64,000 nucleotides of DNA from Chryseobacterium turcicum (GTDB lineage Bacteria > Bacteroidota > Bacteroidia > Flavobacteriales > Weeksellaceae). The notes beneath the pieces are model-generated. The model saw nothing but the letters and a program-made list of their open reading frames with translations. It made no database searches and was not told the DNA's origin. The stretch covers positions 3,142,001 through 3,206,000 of the forward strand of contig NZ_JAJNAY010000001.1 of the NCBI RefSeq assembly GCF_021010565.1, in the 5' to 3' direction. Within the stretch, counting starts at the first letter, position 1; every line of letters begins with the position of its first letter. The translations under genes were made by a program, and so were the position numbers. Shown piece after piece: positions 28,306 through 36,846 of the stretch.

Positions 28306-28711
28306 ATAGTTTTTCTCTTTTTTTAATATTAATAAGGTATCTAATTTATAAATAGCTTTTCTTTTTATATAATTCACTTTCACCCTAACAGTTAATTCAA
28401 TAATGTCCGCATTAAAATGTCCAACTTCTTTTTATATTAAGTTATTAAAGTGTTCAAATATAGACAAAACAATTAAGCAAGGGTATTTGATTATGAAAGT
28501 CTTAAAAAGCAAAGTTAAATATTATTATATTCTTAATAATAGTTTTCTTTTAACATTTTTAACATTTAACTAAAATCTTTGTAAAATAATTACAAAAATT
28601 TTACAAAATACTGATTTTCAACTTTATAAAAATTTACTAAAACCATACATTTCTTTTACAATCATTACAAGAATTTCACTCTTAATTTTACTCCAACAAA
28701 AAAATAATCTT
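28306..28711. other. AT-rich intergenic region between the protease and the DUF4349 lipoprotein
   Basis: 406 bases. It contains a minus-strand -7 element TATATTTG at 28462-28455 for the protease, with an upstream TTG only 15 bases away. The rest has no gene or repeat I can recognise. Confidence 0.5.
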
Positions 28712-29626
28712 ATGAAAAAGTTCATTGTATTAGCCGCAGTATCTACCCTATTTGTAATGTGTAAAAAAGGGGAAACTACCCAACCTCAGTTGGAAAGCGC
28801 TATCAACAGTGCAGACAGTACCGCTGCAAATGTAGGAGAGAAAATTAATTCTATCCATCATGATGCCGAAACTGTATTTGATTCTGCAAATATTAAAATT
28901 AAAGATTTTGAAAAAACGAAAAGCGAAGCGGTAGAAAAGATGGAAGCAACCTCAAAAAGAGTTGATTCTTTATCTGAAAAAATAAGCAATATGAAGTTGG
29001 AATCAAAACCTGAAAAGAAAGATTCTCTTCAAAAAATTGTGGTAAACGTTCCGGCTCCAAAAGTGATTAGAGAAACAAAAATCTTTTACAAAGACAAGCC
29101 GAAACCAGTAGAAAAAATTTCTGAGAACAAAATGCAAAAAACCGGAGTTTTAGAACTTAGCGTAAACGATGCCGAAACTGCCAAAGAAACCGTCAAAGAA
29201 CTGGTAAAAAAATATGACGGATTTGTAAAAAGTGAAAATACCTCACTTAATAACAACGATACCAAAATTGCATATCTGAAAGTAAAAGTACCGATTCAGA
29301 AATTTGATTATCTGATGGATGACCTAAGTTTTAATATCGGAAATGTAGAAAATAAAGGGATTGATGTAAGCGGGCAAGATTTTGTAAATAACACTCTGTG
29401 CGATATGGAAATTACCCTGTACGGAACTTCTGAAGCTGCCTTGGCAAAAAGTAAACCTGAAACCTTTGGTGGAAAATCTTTAGACGCAATATCTTCCGGA
29501 TGGAATGTGATTACCTCAATTTTCTTATTTATCTTACCTCTTTGGCCTCTATTTTTAATCGCTGGTATCGGTTACTATTTCTATAAAAAGAAAAACAATA
29601 AACAGTCTGAAAATCAATCAAACTAA
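28712..29626 (+). CDS. DUF4349 lipoprotein
   Basis: 304 residues. Lipobox at residues 14-17 (LFVMCK, Cys17). Residues 18-120 are highly charged, Lys/Glu/Ser-rich and likely coiled-coil (EKINSIHHDAETVFDS, RVDSLSEKISN). The DUF4349 domain follows (about 140-240, TGVLELSVNDAETAKETVKELVKKYDGFV). A hydrophobic stretch (about 268-290, SIFLFILPLWPLFLIAGIGYYF) ends in a Lys tail. In other bacteria the family is of unknown function. The lipid anchor plus a C-terminal helix would hold it at both ends. Monocistronic. Confidence 0.82.
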   Translation: MKKFIVLAAVSTLFVMCKKGETTQPQLESAINSADSTAANVGEKINSIHHDAETVFDSANIKIKDFEKTKSEAVEKMEATSKRVDSLSEKISNMKLESKPEKKDSLQKIVVNVPAPKVIRETKIFYKDKPKPVEKISENKMQKTGVLELSVNDAETAKETVKELVKKYDGFVKSENTSLNNNDTKIAYLKVKVPIQKFDYLMDDLSFNIGNVENKGIDVSGQDFVNNTLCDMEITLYGTSEAALAKSKPETFGGKSLDAISSGWNVITSIFLFILPLWPLFLIAGIGYYFYKKKNNKQSENQSN

Positions 29627-29736
29627 GTTATTATTAAATTTTAATCAAATTTTAAGGAAATAAAAAACAAAGTCTCAATTTTTCCTCTTAGATTTATTAT
29701 ATCACAATTTTGTCAGTTTTGTGATTTAGTGTAAAA

Positions 29737-29766
29737 AGAAAAGACTCTCAATTGAGAGTCTTTTCT
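29737..29766. terminator. Bidirectional terminator, perfect 30-base palindrome
   Basis: AGAAAAGACTCTCAA (29737-29751) pairs exactly with 29752-29766. It lies between the convergent DUF4349 and small membrane-protein genes. Confidence 0.85.
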
Positions 29767-29768
29767 GC

Positions 29769-30134
29769 TTATTTCATGTTCACTATTTTATCTACAACAT
29801 ATCTTGTGTTTCCTCTCCAAGGGAGCGCTCCATTATATTCTTTATAATGAAGATCAAAGGTTTTACCACTGTTGAGCTCCAGTTGTTTGAAAACTTCGGG
29901 ATCAGATACAGAAAATTCAAACTCATAGCTTGTAATTGTGCCTGTTTTACCTTTTCCAAAACCTTCCTGAATCAATTTGCCTTCATAGGTTTTAAAAACA
30001 TATCCTTTTTTGATGGCATAATTGAGATATCCAGATTTCACGCCTTCTCCGAAAACGAAGAAAAACTTATACCAAATAAAAACTCCTACAAGAAGTAAAA
30101 CTACTCCTAAAGTAATCCACAAAGGTTTTTTCAT
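29769..30134 (-). CDS. Small single-pass membrane protein of unknown function
   Basis: 121 residues. One N-terminal transmembrane helix (about 5-25, LWITLGVVLLLVGVFIWY), then a soluble domain of about 95 residues (SGYLNYAIKKGYVFKTYEGKLIQEGFG). It is 25 bases after the acyl-CoA dehydrogenase stop, so possibly the second gene of that transcript. I recall related flavobacterial proteins being annotated as 6-phosphogluconate dehydrogenase; the sequence gives no support for that. Confidence 0.7.
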   Translation of the reverse strand: MKKPLWITLGVVLLLVGVFIWYKFFFVFGEGVKSGYLNYAIKKGYVFKTYEGKLIQEGFGKGKTGTITSYEFEFSVSDPEVFKQLELNSGKTFDLHYKEYNGALPWRGNTRYVVDKIVNMK

Positions 30135-30159
30135 AAAATAGTGTTTTGATGTTTTTTAA

Positions 30160-31299
30160 TTATTTTGCAATACTTCTAGAAATCACAATTTTTTGGATTT
30201 CAGAAGTTCCTTCATAAATCTGAGTGATTTTTGCATCACGCATCATTCTTTCTACGTGATATTCTTTTACATATCCGTATCCACCGTGAATTTGTACTGC
30301 TTCAATCGTAGTATCCATCGCTACCTGAGAAGCATATAATTTTGCCATTGCTCCACTTTCAGAAATATCTTTTCCAGCATCTTTTTCACAAGCCGCTTTA
30401 AAGCAAAGCATTCTAGCAGCTGTAATCTGAGTTGCCATATCTGCCAATTTGAAAGCAATTGCCTGGTGGTTGATAATTTCAGTTTTGAAGGCTTTTCTTG
30501 TTTTAGCATATTTCAATGCCAATTCGTAAGCTCCAGAAGCAATCCCTAAAGCCTGAGAAGCAATCCCGATTCTTCCTCCATTCAAAACAGCCATCGCAAA
30601 ATTAAATCCGAAACCATCTTCACCGATTCTGTTTTCTTTAGGTACTTTTACGTTGTTGAAAATCAAAGAATGCGTATCACTTCCTCTGATTCCTAATTTA
30701 TCTTCTTTCGTTCCGATTTCGAAACCTTCCCAACCTTTTTCAACGATAAAAGCGTTGATTCCTTTATGTTTTTTCTCAGGATCAGTTTGTGCAATTACAA
30801 TATAGTAAGATGCAGTACTACCATTTGTAATCCAGTTTTTGATTCCGTTTAAAAGATAGTAATCACCTTTGTCTTCTGCAGTTGTTTTCTGAGAAGTAGC
30901 ATCAGAACCAGCTTCAGGCTCAGACAAAGCAAAAGCTCCGATTACCTGTCCGCTTGCAAGAGGCGTAAGATATTTTACTTTTTGCTCTTCAGAAGCAAAT
31001 TTTTCAAGACCTGCGCAAACCAAAGAGTTATTTACAGACATTACCACAGCAGCAGAAGCATCTACTTTAGCAATTTCTTCCATTGCCAAAACATAAGAAA
31101 CACTATCCATACCGGCACCTCCGTATTTTGGGTCAACCATCATTCCCAAAAGCCCCATCTCGCCCATTTTCTTCACCTGCTCTGTCGGAAACTTCTGATC
31201 CCTGTCTCTTTCGATGACCTCAGGGAAAAGTTCTGTTTGTGCAAAATCTCTTGCTGCCTGCTGAATCATCAGCTGTTCTTCTGATAAATTAAAGTCCAT
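30160..31299 (-). CDS. Acyl-CoA dehydrogenase
   Basis: 379 residues, the usual length for short- or branched-chain acyl-CoA dehydrogenases. Marked by AFALSEPEAGSDA, NGIKNWITNG and the C-terminal QIYEGTSEIQ. Glu363 in YEGTSE matches the short-chain type catalytic base. FAD-dependent oxidation of acyl-CoA, feeding electrons to electron-transferring flavoprotein. It lies next to an acyl-CoA synthetase on the other strand, so both may serve acyl-CoA catabolism. Exact chain length unknown. Confidence 0.92.
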   Translation of the reverse strand: MDFNLSEEQLMIQQAARDFAQTELFPEVIERDRDQKFPTEQVKKMGEMGLLGMMVDPKYGGAGMDSVSYVLAMEEIAKVDASAAVVMSVNNSLVCAGLEKFASEEQKVKYLTPLASGQVIGAFALSEPEAGSDATSQKTTAEDKGDYYLLNGIKNWITNGSTASYYIVIAQTDPEKKHKGINAFIVEKGWEGFEIGTKEDKLGIRGSDTHSLIFNNVKVPKENRIGEDGFGFNFAMAVLNGGRIGIASQALGIASGAYELALKYAKTRKAFKTEIINHQAIAFKLADMATQITAARMLCFKAACEKDAGKDISESGAMAKLYASQVAMDTTIEAVQIHGGYGYVKEYHVERMMRDAKITQIYEGTSEIQKIVISRSIAK

Positions 31300-31538
31300 A
31301 AAATTTTTCTATTATATAGTTGCTAATTTACACTTTTTAAGCAAATCTGAAAACAGATTCATTAATTAGGAGTTAATCAAGGTTTCCATCAAATTTGTAA
31401 TTTTTCAGAAGATATTATTATAATTTGAATTATTAAAAACATTATGGCATACATTTTATTAAATTCCAATTAATAAGAAGTAATTTTCATAGTTAAAAAA
31501 AATTCTTATATTTAAAATCCTAACTATTATTTGAAATT

Positions 31539-33317
31539 ATGGCAATCAAAAGATTATTCGATATACCTCACTATGCTTTAGAACACCTCCCAAAAAGTGA
31601 CATGTTTGTCACCAAATACCATGGTGAATGGAAAAAAACCTCTACTCAGGAGTTCATCAATCAAGGGAATAAAATCTCGAGAGGACTTTTAAAACTAGGC
31701 ATTAAACCTGGTGATAAAATTGCATTAATCACAACCAATTCTCGTACAGAATGGGCAATAATGGATCTTGGGCTTTCACAAATTGGTGTGGTTTCTGTGC
31801 CCGTTTACCCAAGTATCTCACCAGAAGATTACGAGTTTATTTTTAATAATGCTGAAATAAAATACTGTTTTGTTTCTGATAAAGAATTGCTTGCCAAAGT
31901 GATGAAAATAAAACACAATGTACCAAGTCTGCAAGGTATTTTCACTTTTGATAATGTGAGCGGAGCAGCGAATTGGAAAGAAGTGTTAGATATGGGCGAA
32001 GATGACTCTACACAAATTGAGGTAGAAGACCTTTCAAAGGCAATTAACACTGAAGATTTGGCTACTTTAATCTATACTTCCGGAACTACAGGAAAGCCAA
32101 AAGGAGTGATGCTAACGCATGAAAATATTGTTGCCAATGTTTTAGGTTCAATTCCAAGAATTCCAAAAAAGAAAAGTCTAGATTATAAAGATACCCGAGT
32201 TTTAAGCTTTTTACCTATCTGTCATATTTTTGAGAGAATGCTCTTTTACCTTTTCCAATACAACGGTTTCTCTATTTATTTTGCCGAAAGTATCGAAAAA
32301 ATGGGTGAAAATGTAAAAGAAGTAAAACCTCATTACATGAGCGTTGTTCCTCGTTTGGTAGAAAAAGTATATGATAAAATTTATAATACAGGTTCTAATG
32401 CAGGAGGTTTAAAGCAGAAAATTTTCTTCTGGGCTTTACAGCTGCTTCAAAAAAAGAAAGAAGTTTCCAGACCTTCAGGTTTACAGGAAATTATTGCCGA
32501 TAAATTGGTTTTCAAAAAGTGGAGAGAAGGTTTGGGAGGTGAGATTATCACTTTAGTTTCTGGATCGGCGGCTTTGTCTACAAGATTAAATTTAATGTTC
32601 CAAAACGCAGGAATTCCTATTTTGGAAGGATATGGTTTGACAGAAACATCACCCGTAATCTCGGTAAACTCTTTCGGAAAAATGAAAGTGGGAACTGTAG
32701 GGCATCCATTGGATAATTTAACGGTAAAAATTCAGCAAGATGGAGAAATTACCGTAAAAGGACCTTCCGTTTTTAAAAGTTACTTTAAAAGTGATGAACA
32801 AACCAAGGAAGCATTTACGGAAGACGGATTTTTCAAAACCGGAGACATTGGCCATATTGATAACGACGGTTTCTTACAGATTACCGACCGTAAAAAGGAA
32901 ATGTTTAAAACTTCCGGCGGAAAATACATCGCTCCACAAACGATTGAAAACTTAGCGAAAGCTTCGAAATTTATAGAGCAAATCATGGTAGTTGGTGATG
33001 GTGAAAAAATGCCTACTGCATTGGTACAACCCGATTTTGAATTTGCTAAAAGCTGGGCAATGAGAAATAACCTCAACATCGGTACTACTCCACAAGAAAT
33101 TGCGAAAAGTGCTGAATTGAAAACCAGAATAGAAAAAGAGATTGATGATATCAACGAACATTTAGGAAACTGGGAAAAAATAAAGAAAATTGAATTGACA
33201 CCAGAAGTTTGGGGAATTGAAGCCGGACTTTTAACTCCTACTTTAAAGCTTAAACGCAAAGCAATTAAAGAAAAATTTATTGATTTGTACAATAAAATGT
33301 ACGAGCATCACGATTAA
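31539..33317 (+). CDS. Long-chain acyl-CoA synthetase (AMP-binding)
   Basis: 592 residues of the ANL superfamily. The P-loop is YTSGTTGKPKGVM (about 179-191), followed by EGYGLTETSPV and KTGDIGHIDNDGFLQITDRKKEMFKTSGGKYI near the end. Activates fatty acids with ATP and CoA. It is one of the long-chain FadD-like type with a membrane-associated fold; substrate range not readable. Divergent from the acyl-CoA dehydrogenase with 239 bases between. Terminator at 33327-33355. Confidence 0.9.
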   Translation: MAIKRLFDIPHYALEHLPKSDMFVTKYHGEWKKTSTQEFINQGNKISRGLLKLGIKPGDKIALITTNSRTEWAIMDLGLSQIGVVSVPVYPSISPEDYEFIFNNAEIKYCFVSDKELLAKVMKIKHNVPSLQGIFTFDNVSGAANWKEVLDMGEDDSTQIEVEDLSKAINTEDLATLIYTSGTTGKPKGVMLTHENIVANVLGSIPRIPKKKSLDYKDTRVLSFLPICHIFERMLFYLFQYNGFSIYFAESIEKMGENVKEVKPHYMSVVPRLVEKVYDKIYNTGSNAGGLKQKIFFWALQLLQKKKEVSRPSGLQEIIADKLVFKKWREGLGGEIITLVSGSAALSTRLNLMFQNAGIPILEGYGLTETSPVISVNSFGKMKVGTVGHPLDNLTVKIQQDGEITVKGPSVFKSYFKSDEQTKEAFTEDGFFKTGDIGHIDNDGFLQITDRKKEMFKTSGGKYIAPQTIENLAKASKFIEQIMVVGDGEKMPTALVQPDFEFAKSWAMRNNLNIGTTPQEIAKSAELKTRIEKEIDDINEHLGNWEKIKKIELTPEVWGIEAGLLTPTLKLKRKAIKEKFIDLYNKMYEHHD

Positions 33318-33326
33318 AATAAGTAG

Positions 33327-33355
33327 GCCGTTTCTGACTAGGAACGGCTTTTTTT
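33327..33355 (+). terminator. Terminator of the acyl-CoA synthetase gene
   Basis: Nine-pair stem GCCGTTTCT/AGGAACGGC with one G.T pair, loop GACT, then seven T. Confidence 0.85.
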
Positions 33356-33435
33356 GGCTTTAGTTTTAAAATCTATAGTAGATGTTTATCATTCTGAGCG
33401 AAACGAAAGCTGTTAATACATTTATTGGTGAGATT

Positions 33436-33501
33436 ACCACCCATCAAAAATTTTAAAGAAATTTTTGCTATCCCTCCAGAAGGAGTAGAATTTTTAAAAC
33501 C
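33436..33501. repeat. Dispersed repeat, family B, copy 2
   Basis: ACCACCC, an AAAATTT/AAATTTT arm pair, TCCCTCC and GAATTTTTAAAACC align with 3083-3142. Just before it, CATTCTGAGCGAAACGAA (33390-33407) resembles another sequence frequent between flavobacterial genes. Confidence 0.6.
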
Positions 33502-33527
33502 TTTCTATTTTGAGTTTAAAACCAACA

Positions 33528-33555
33528 AAAAAGACCGAAAAATTTCGGTCTTTTT
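33528..33555 (-). terminator. Terminator of the NIF3/coiled-coil operon
   Basis: Thirteen-base arms AAAAAGACCGAAA/TTTCGGTCTTTTT; minus-strand reading ends in a T run. Confidence 0.8.
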
Positions 33556-33576
33556 ATATTTAAGTAAAACAAGTAA

Positions 33577-34353
33577 TTAGAATTTAATTACTGTTTTCAT
33601 TTTTTCAGTTTCTTCAATTACCAACTCGTCATCTACAAGGATTTTCCCTGAATGCTCATCAATAATAATTTTCTTTCTCTGAGCAATTTCCATTTGCTTT
33701 TGAGGTGGAATTGTAAAGAATGATCCTTTCGGAGCACCTCTTTCTAAACCTACAACTGCTAAACCTGTAGAAGAGCTCTTTCTAATTCTATGGTAAGAAG
33801 CTAATAGTCTTTCGTCGATTTTAGCAGCAAATTCTTTAGATTTTTCAAGAAGATATTCCTCTTCTTTCTGAGTTTCAGATACAAGACCTTCCAACTCTTC
33901 TTTTTTGAATTTTAGGTGATTCTTCAAATCGTTGATTTTTGCAATCAACTCATTCAAAGTCTCTTCTTTGTGCCCGATTTTAGCTCCAAATTCTTTGATT
34001 CTTTTTTCAGAAAGTTGAATTTCAAGTTCCTGATATTCCATCTCTTTTCCTAAAGCTTCAAACTCTTTATTGTTTCTTACATTATCTTGTTGAGACTTGT
34101 ATTTTTCAATAAGTGTTTTTGCATGGTTGATCACCTCATTTTTAGTATTGATTTGATCATTCTGCTCTTTAATATCTGCCTGAAACTTTTCTGCTCTTGT
34201 TTCAAGACCTTCAATTTCAATTTCAAGATCTTCAACTTCGATTGGCAATTCTCCTCTTGTATTACGGATTTCGTCTAATCTTGAATCTATGATTTGTAAA
34301 TCATATAAAGCTCTTAATTTTTCTTCAACTGAAATATCTGTTAAATTTGCCAT
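33577..34353 (-). CDS. Coiled-coil protein of the zinc-ribbon (zf-RING_7) family, cysteines lost
   Basis: 258 residues, mostly long heptad coiled coil (about 15-190, many Glu/Lys/Leu). The C-terminal part (AVVGLERGAPKGSFFTIPPQ, KIIIDEHSGKILVD) is where other members carry a four-cysteine zinc ribbon. No Cys remains anywhere in the protein, so zinc cannot bind in that way. Family members often sit next to NIF3 genes; here it starts two bases after one, pointing to a shared role. Function not established. Confidence 0.8.
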   Translation of the reverse strand: MANLTDISVEEKLRALYDLQIIDSRLDEIRNTRGELPIEVEDLEIEIEGLETRAEKFQADIKEQNDQINTKNEVINHAKTLIEKYKSQQDNVRNNKEFEALGKEMEYQELEIQLSEKRIKEFGAKIGHKEETLNELIAKINDLKNHLKFKKEELEGLVSETQKEEEYLLEKSKEFAAKIDERLLASYHRIRKSSSTGLAVVGLERGAPKGSFFTIPPQKQMEIAQRKKIIIDEHSGKILVDDELVIEETEKMKTVIKF

Positions 34354-34355
34354 AT

Positions 34356-35453
34356 CTAAAGGAAATAATTTACGGGGTTTGTTTTTTCACTAGAATTTAA
34401 GATTGCAAATGTACTAATTTTTTGTGATAAAATTTCAAATAATTGTTGAGCAACCCATTGTTCTGATTCATAATGCCCTACATCACAAAGCAACATTTTA
34501 GATTCTGCCTGAAAATAATCATGATATTTAAGGTCGCCCGTAATGTAGGCATCGCATTTCTTGGCAAGGGCAGATTTTATTCCGCTTGCTCCAGAGCCAC
34601 CCAAAACTCCTACTCTTTTGATTTTTTTATTTGTAAAATCTGAATACTTAATCACCTCGACATTAAATTTGTCTTTAATAAATTTTAGAAAATCTTTTTC
34701 ACCCATCTCTTCATCCAACTCACCATACATCCCCAAACCGGCATATTGATTTTCGTTATCTAAAGAATAAATCTGATGCGCCACTTCTTCATAAGGATGA
34801 GCTTCTTTCATAGCTGCAATAATTTGATTTTGCTTATAGGCTTCAAAAATTACTGAAATCATATTCTCATCTGCATGCTCTCTTACATTTTGTTGTCCAG
34901 AAAAAGGATTTGAACCTTCAATAGGTCTAAAAGTTCCACTTCCGGCAGTTTTAAAACTACACTCATCATAAAAACCTATATTTCCGGCGCCGGCTGAAAA
35001 AAGTGTTTCTTTTAACTGCTCAGCATAATCATTCGGAACATAAACATTTAATTGTTTTAAATTATTTTTCTTAGGCTGAAGTATTTTTAAATTTTTCAAA
35101 CCTAAAGCATTACAAATCCCCGCATTTACACCAAAATAATCGTTATCAAAAGCAGTATGAATAGCATAAATGGCTACTTTATTTTCAATAGCTTTTAAAA
35201 CAGCTCTTTCCACATAATTTTTACCGGTAAGCGATTTTAAACCTGAGAAAATAATGGGATGAAAGCATACCACAAGATTACAGTTTTTGGCAATTGCTTC
35301 ATCCACAACATTCTCTAAAGCATCATGACAAACCAAAATTCCACTTACATTACGGCTAGGAACTCCGCACAAAAGCCCTACATTATCAAAATCTTCCGCC
35401 TGTGGCATTGCAATCTGTTTTTCTATGATAGAGATTACTTCTTGTATTGTCAT
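34356..35453 (-). CDS. NIF3-family dinuclear-metal protein with inserted YqfO-like domain
   Basis: 365 residues. NIF3 core motifs are CFHPIIFSG (about 63-71), HTAFDNDYFGVN (about 98-109) and the C-terminal GHYESEQ, the usual metal ligands. Between them a ~110-residue insert (LKQLNVYVPNDYAEQLKETLFSAGAGNIGFYDECSFKT to HPYEEVAHQIYSL) is the CutA/YqfO-like module. Members form hexameric rings with two metals per site. The biological reaction is uncertain. Operon with the coiled-coil gene. Confidence 0.9.
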   Translation of the reverse strand: MTIQEVISIIEKQIAMPQAEDFDNVGLLCGVPSRNVSGILVCHDALENVVDEAIAKNCNLVVCFHPIIFSGLKSLTGKNYVERAVLKAIENKVAIYAIHTAFDNDYFGVNAGICNALGLKNLKILQPKKNNLKQLNVYVPNDYAEQLKETLFSAGAGNIGFYDECSFKTAGSGTFRPIEGSNPFSGQQNVREHADENMISVIFEAYKQNQIIAAMKEAHPYEEVAHQIYSLDNENQYAGLGMYGELDEEMGEKDFLKFIKDKFNVEVIKYSDFTNKKIKRVGVLGGSGASGIKSALAKKCDAYITGDLKYHDYFQAESKMLLCDVGHYESEQWVAQQLFEILSQKISTFAILNSSEKTNPVNYFL

Positions 35454-35470
35454 TTTATTATGTATGTTTG
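35442..35470 (+). promoter_or_regulatory. Promoter for the potassium-channel gene
   Basis: TTG (35442-35444), 18 bases, then TATGTTTG (35463-35470). Lies partly inside the 5' end of the NIF3 gene on the other strand. Leader of about 36 bases. Confidence 0.55.
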
Positions 35471-35511
35471 TGACGAAATTAGTTATAATTTAGTTAAAAT
35501 AAAAAACACGT

Positions 35512-36339
35512 ATGGAAAGAGAGCATGATCTTATTCCGGGAGATAAACTTTGGAAGAGATTTTTGTACCGTATTATTTACCGAGCAGACACAAAGCTCGG
35601 AAAATTGTTTGATATTACCCTTCTATCGCTTATTTTGGTAAGTACGTTCATTATCATGATGGAAAGTGTACCTAAACTTGATAAAAGATTTCATGTTTAT
35701 TTTATCGTCTCAGAATGGATTATTTCTGTGATTTTCACGGCAGAATACTGGTCGAGAATTGCCGTTCTGAAAAACAAAAAAAATTACATTTTCAGCTTTT
35801 TCGGAATTATCGATTTCCTTTCGCTGGTTCCGTTTTATTTAAGCTTCTTTTTTCCTGTTACTAAGTATTTTCTGATTTTCAGGATGCTAAGAATGCTGCG
35901 TGTTTTCAGAGTTTTTAACCTTTTAGATTTCATGAATGATGGTACTGTCATTCTTCGGGCTTTAAAGAACAGTTCAAGAAAAATATACATTTTTCTTTTA
36001 TTTTTAATTATATTCTCCGTCATCGTTGGTTCTCTGATGTTTATGGTAGAAGGCGGAAGACAGGGGTTTGAAACTATTCCACAAGCAATCTATTGGGCTG
36101 TAGTCACGGTAACTACGGTAGGATATGGTGATGTATCGCCAATTACTCCTACCGGTAAGTTTTTTGCGGTTATTTTAATGCTAGCCGGTTACTCAATTAT
36201 CGCTGTTCCTACAGGAATTGTAACGGCTGAAATGAGAAACAAAAGACAAAACCTTGAATTGGTTTGCGAGCGTTGTGGCAATGAAGATATTGATGATGAT
36301 GCGAGGTACTGCAAACAGTGTGGCAAGAAATTGGCTTAA
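35512..36339 (+). CDS. Voltage-gated-type potassium channel with C-terminal zinc ribbon
   Basis: 275 residues with S1-S6. S4 carries regularly spaced arginines (Arg124, 127, 130, 133). The filter is TTVGYGD (201-207), a classic K+ selectivity motif. The C-terminus is unusual for a channel: Cys252, 255, 267 and 270 in a CxxC-x11-CxxC zinc ribbon (ERCGNEDIDDDARYCKQCGK). Predicted inner-membrane K+ channel whose cytoplasmic tail may bind zinc; gating by metal or redox is a guess. Likely co-transcribed with the 52-residue membrane protein that follows. Confidence 0.88.
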   Translation: MEREHDLIPGDKLWKRFLYRIIYRADTKLGKLFDITLLSLILVSTFIIMMESVPKLDKRFHVYFIVSEWIISVIFTAEYWSRIAVLKNKKNYIFSFFGIIDFLSLVPFYLSFFFPVTKYFLIFRMLRMLRVFRVFNLLDFMNDGTVILRALKNSSRKIYIFLLFLIIFSVIVGSLMFMVEGGRQGFETIPQAIYWAVVTVTTVGYGDVSPITPTGKFFAVILMLAGYSIIAVPTGIVTAEMRNKRQNLELVCERCGNEDIDDDARYCKQCGKKLA

Positions 36340-36383
36340 TAGATTTTATACCAATTAATCTATCTACCAAAATCGACAAAATT

Positions 36384-36542
36384 ATGGAACCACAAAAGAA
36401 AAACAAACCCAACAGTTTAGTACTTATTCTATTTGCTTTAATCATTTTAATGGTTATTATTTATTTTATTCTTGTCTTGTTTTTCCCGACCGTCTTTGAC
36501 CTTATGAATACGGGAGAACTACAACCTGTACCCGATAAATAA
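36384..36542 (+). CDS. Tiny single-pass membrane protein
   Basis: 52 residues from ATG 36384 (MEPQKKNKPN). A longer frame from 36318 overlaps the channel gene and is less credible. One long hydrophobic helix (about 13-33, LVLILFALIILMVIIYFIL), then LFFPTVFDLMNTGELQPVPDK. It lies 44 bases after the channel stop and before a shared terminator, so it is probably in the same transcript. A small partner of the channel is possible but unproven. Confidence 0.6.
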   Translation: MEPQKKNKPNSLVLILFALIILMVIIYFILVLFFPTVFDLMNTGELQPVPDK

Positions 36543-36561
36543 AATTTCATAAAATAAAATC

Positions 36562-36589
36562 AGGCTTTCCGAAAAAGGAAAGCCTTTTT
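36562..36589 (+). terminator. Terminator of the channel operon
   Basis: Nine-pair stem AGGCTTTCC/GGAAAGCCT, loop GAAAAA, then T residues. Confidence 0.85.
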
Positions 36590-36801
36590 AATAGACCTCA
36601 ACTCTCAATAAGTGATATTGATAAAAATTTTTATGAATATCTGCAATTAATTCTTAACAATTTATTTGTCTTTTCTAGAGGAATCTAAGATGCTTTATAT
36701 TTAATGTATTGAGATTCCTACGGAAAGACAAAGTGACTGCTGATTTCTAATATTATGATTAAAAACTAAAAAAAATTAATGCGATTTATAGCAACAAAAA
36801 A

Positions 36802-36826
36802 AGAGGCTGGTTATTAACCAGCCTCT
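36802..36826 (-). terminator. Terminator of the Fn3 T9SS gene
   Basis: Eleven-pair stem AGAGGCTGGTT/AACCAGCCTCT with a three-base loop; T run on the minus strand. Near copy of 38702-38726. Confidence 0.85.
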
Positions 36827-36846
36827 CTAAAGAAATTTAAAATAAA

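Noticed and set aside
32780..33292. 170-codon frame antisense to the acyl-CoA synthetase gene
   Set aside because: Overlaps a strong, complete gene; the translation has no recognisable domain or signal.
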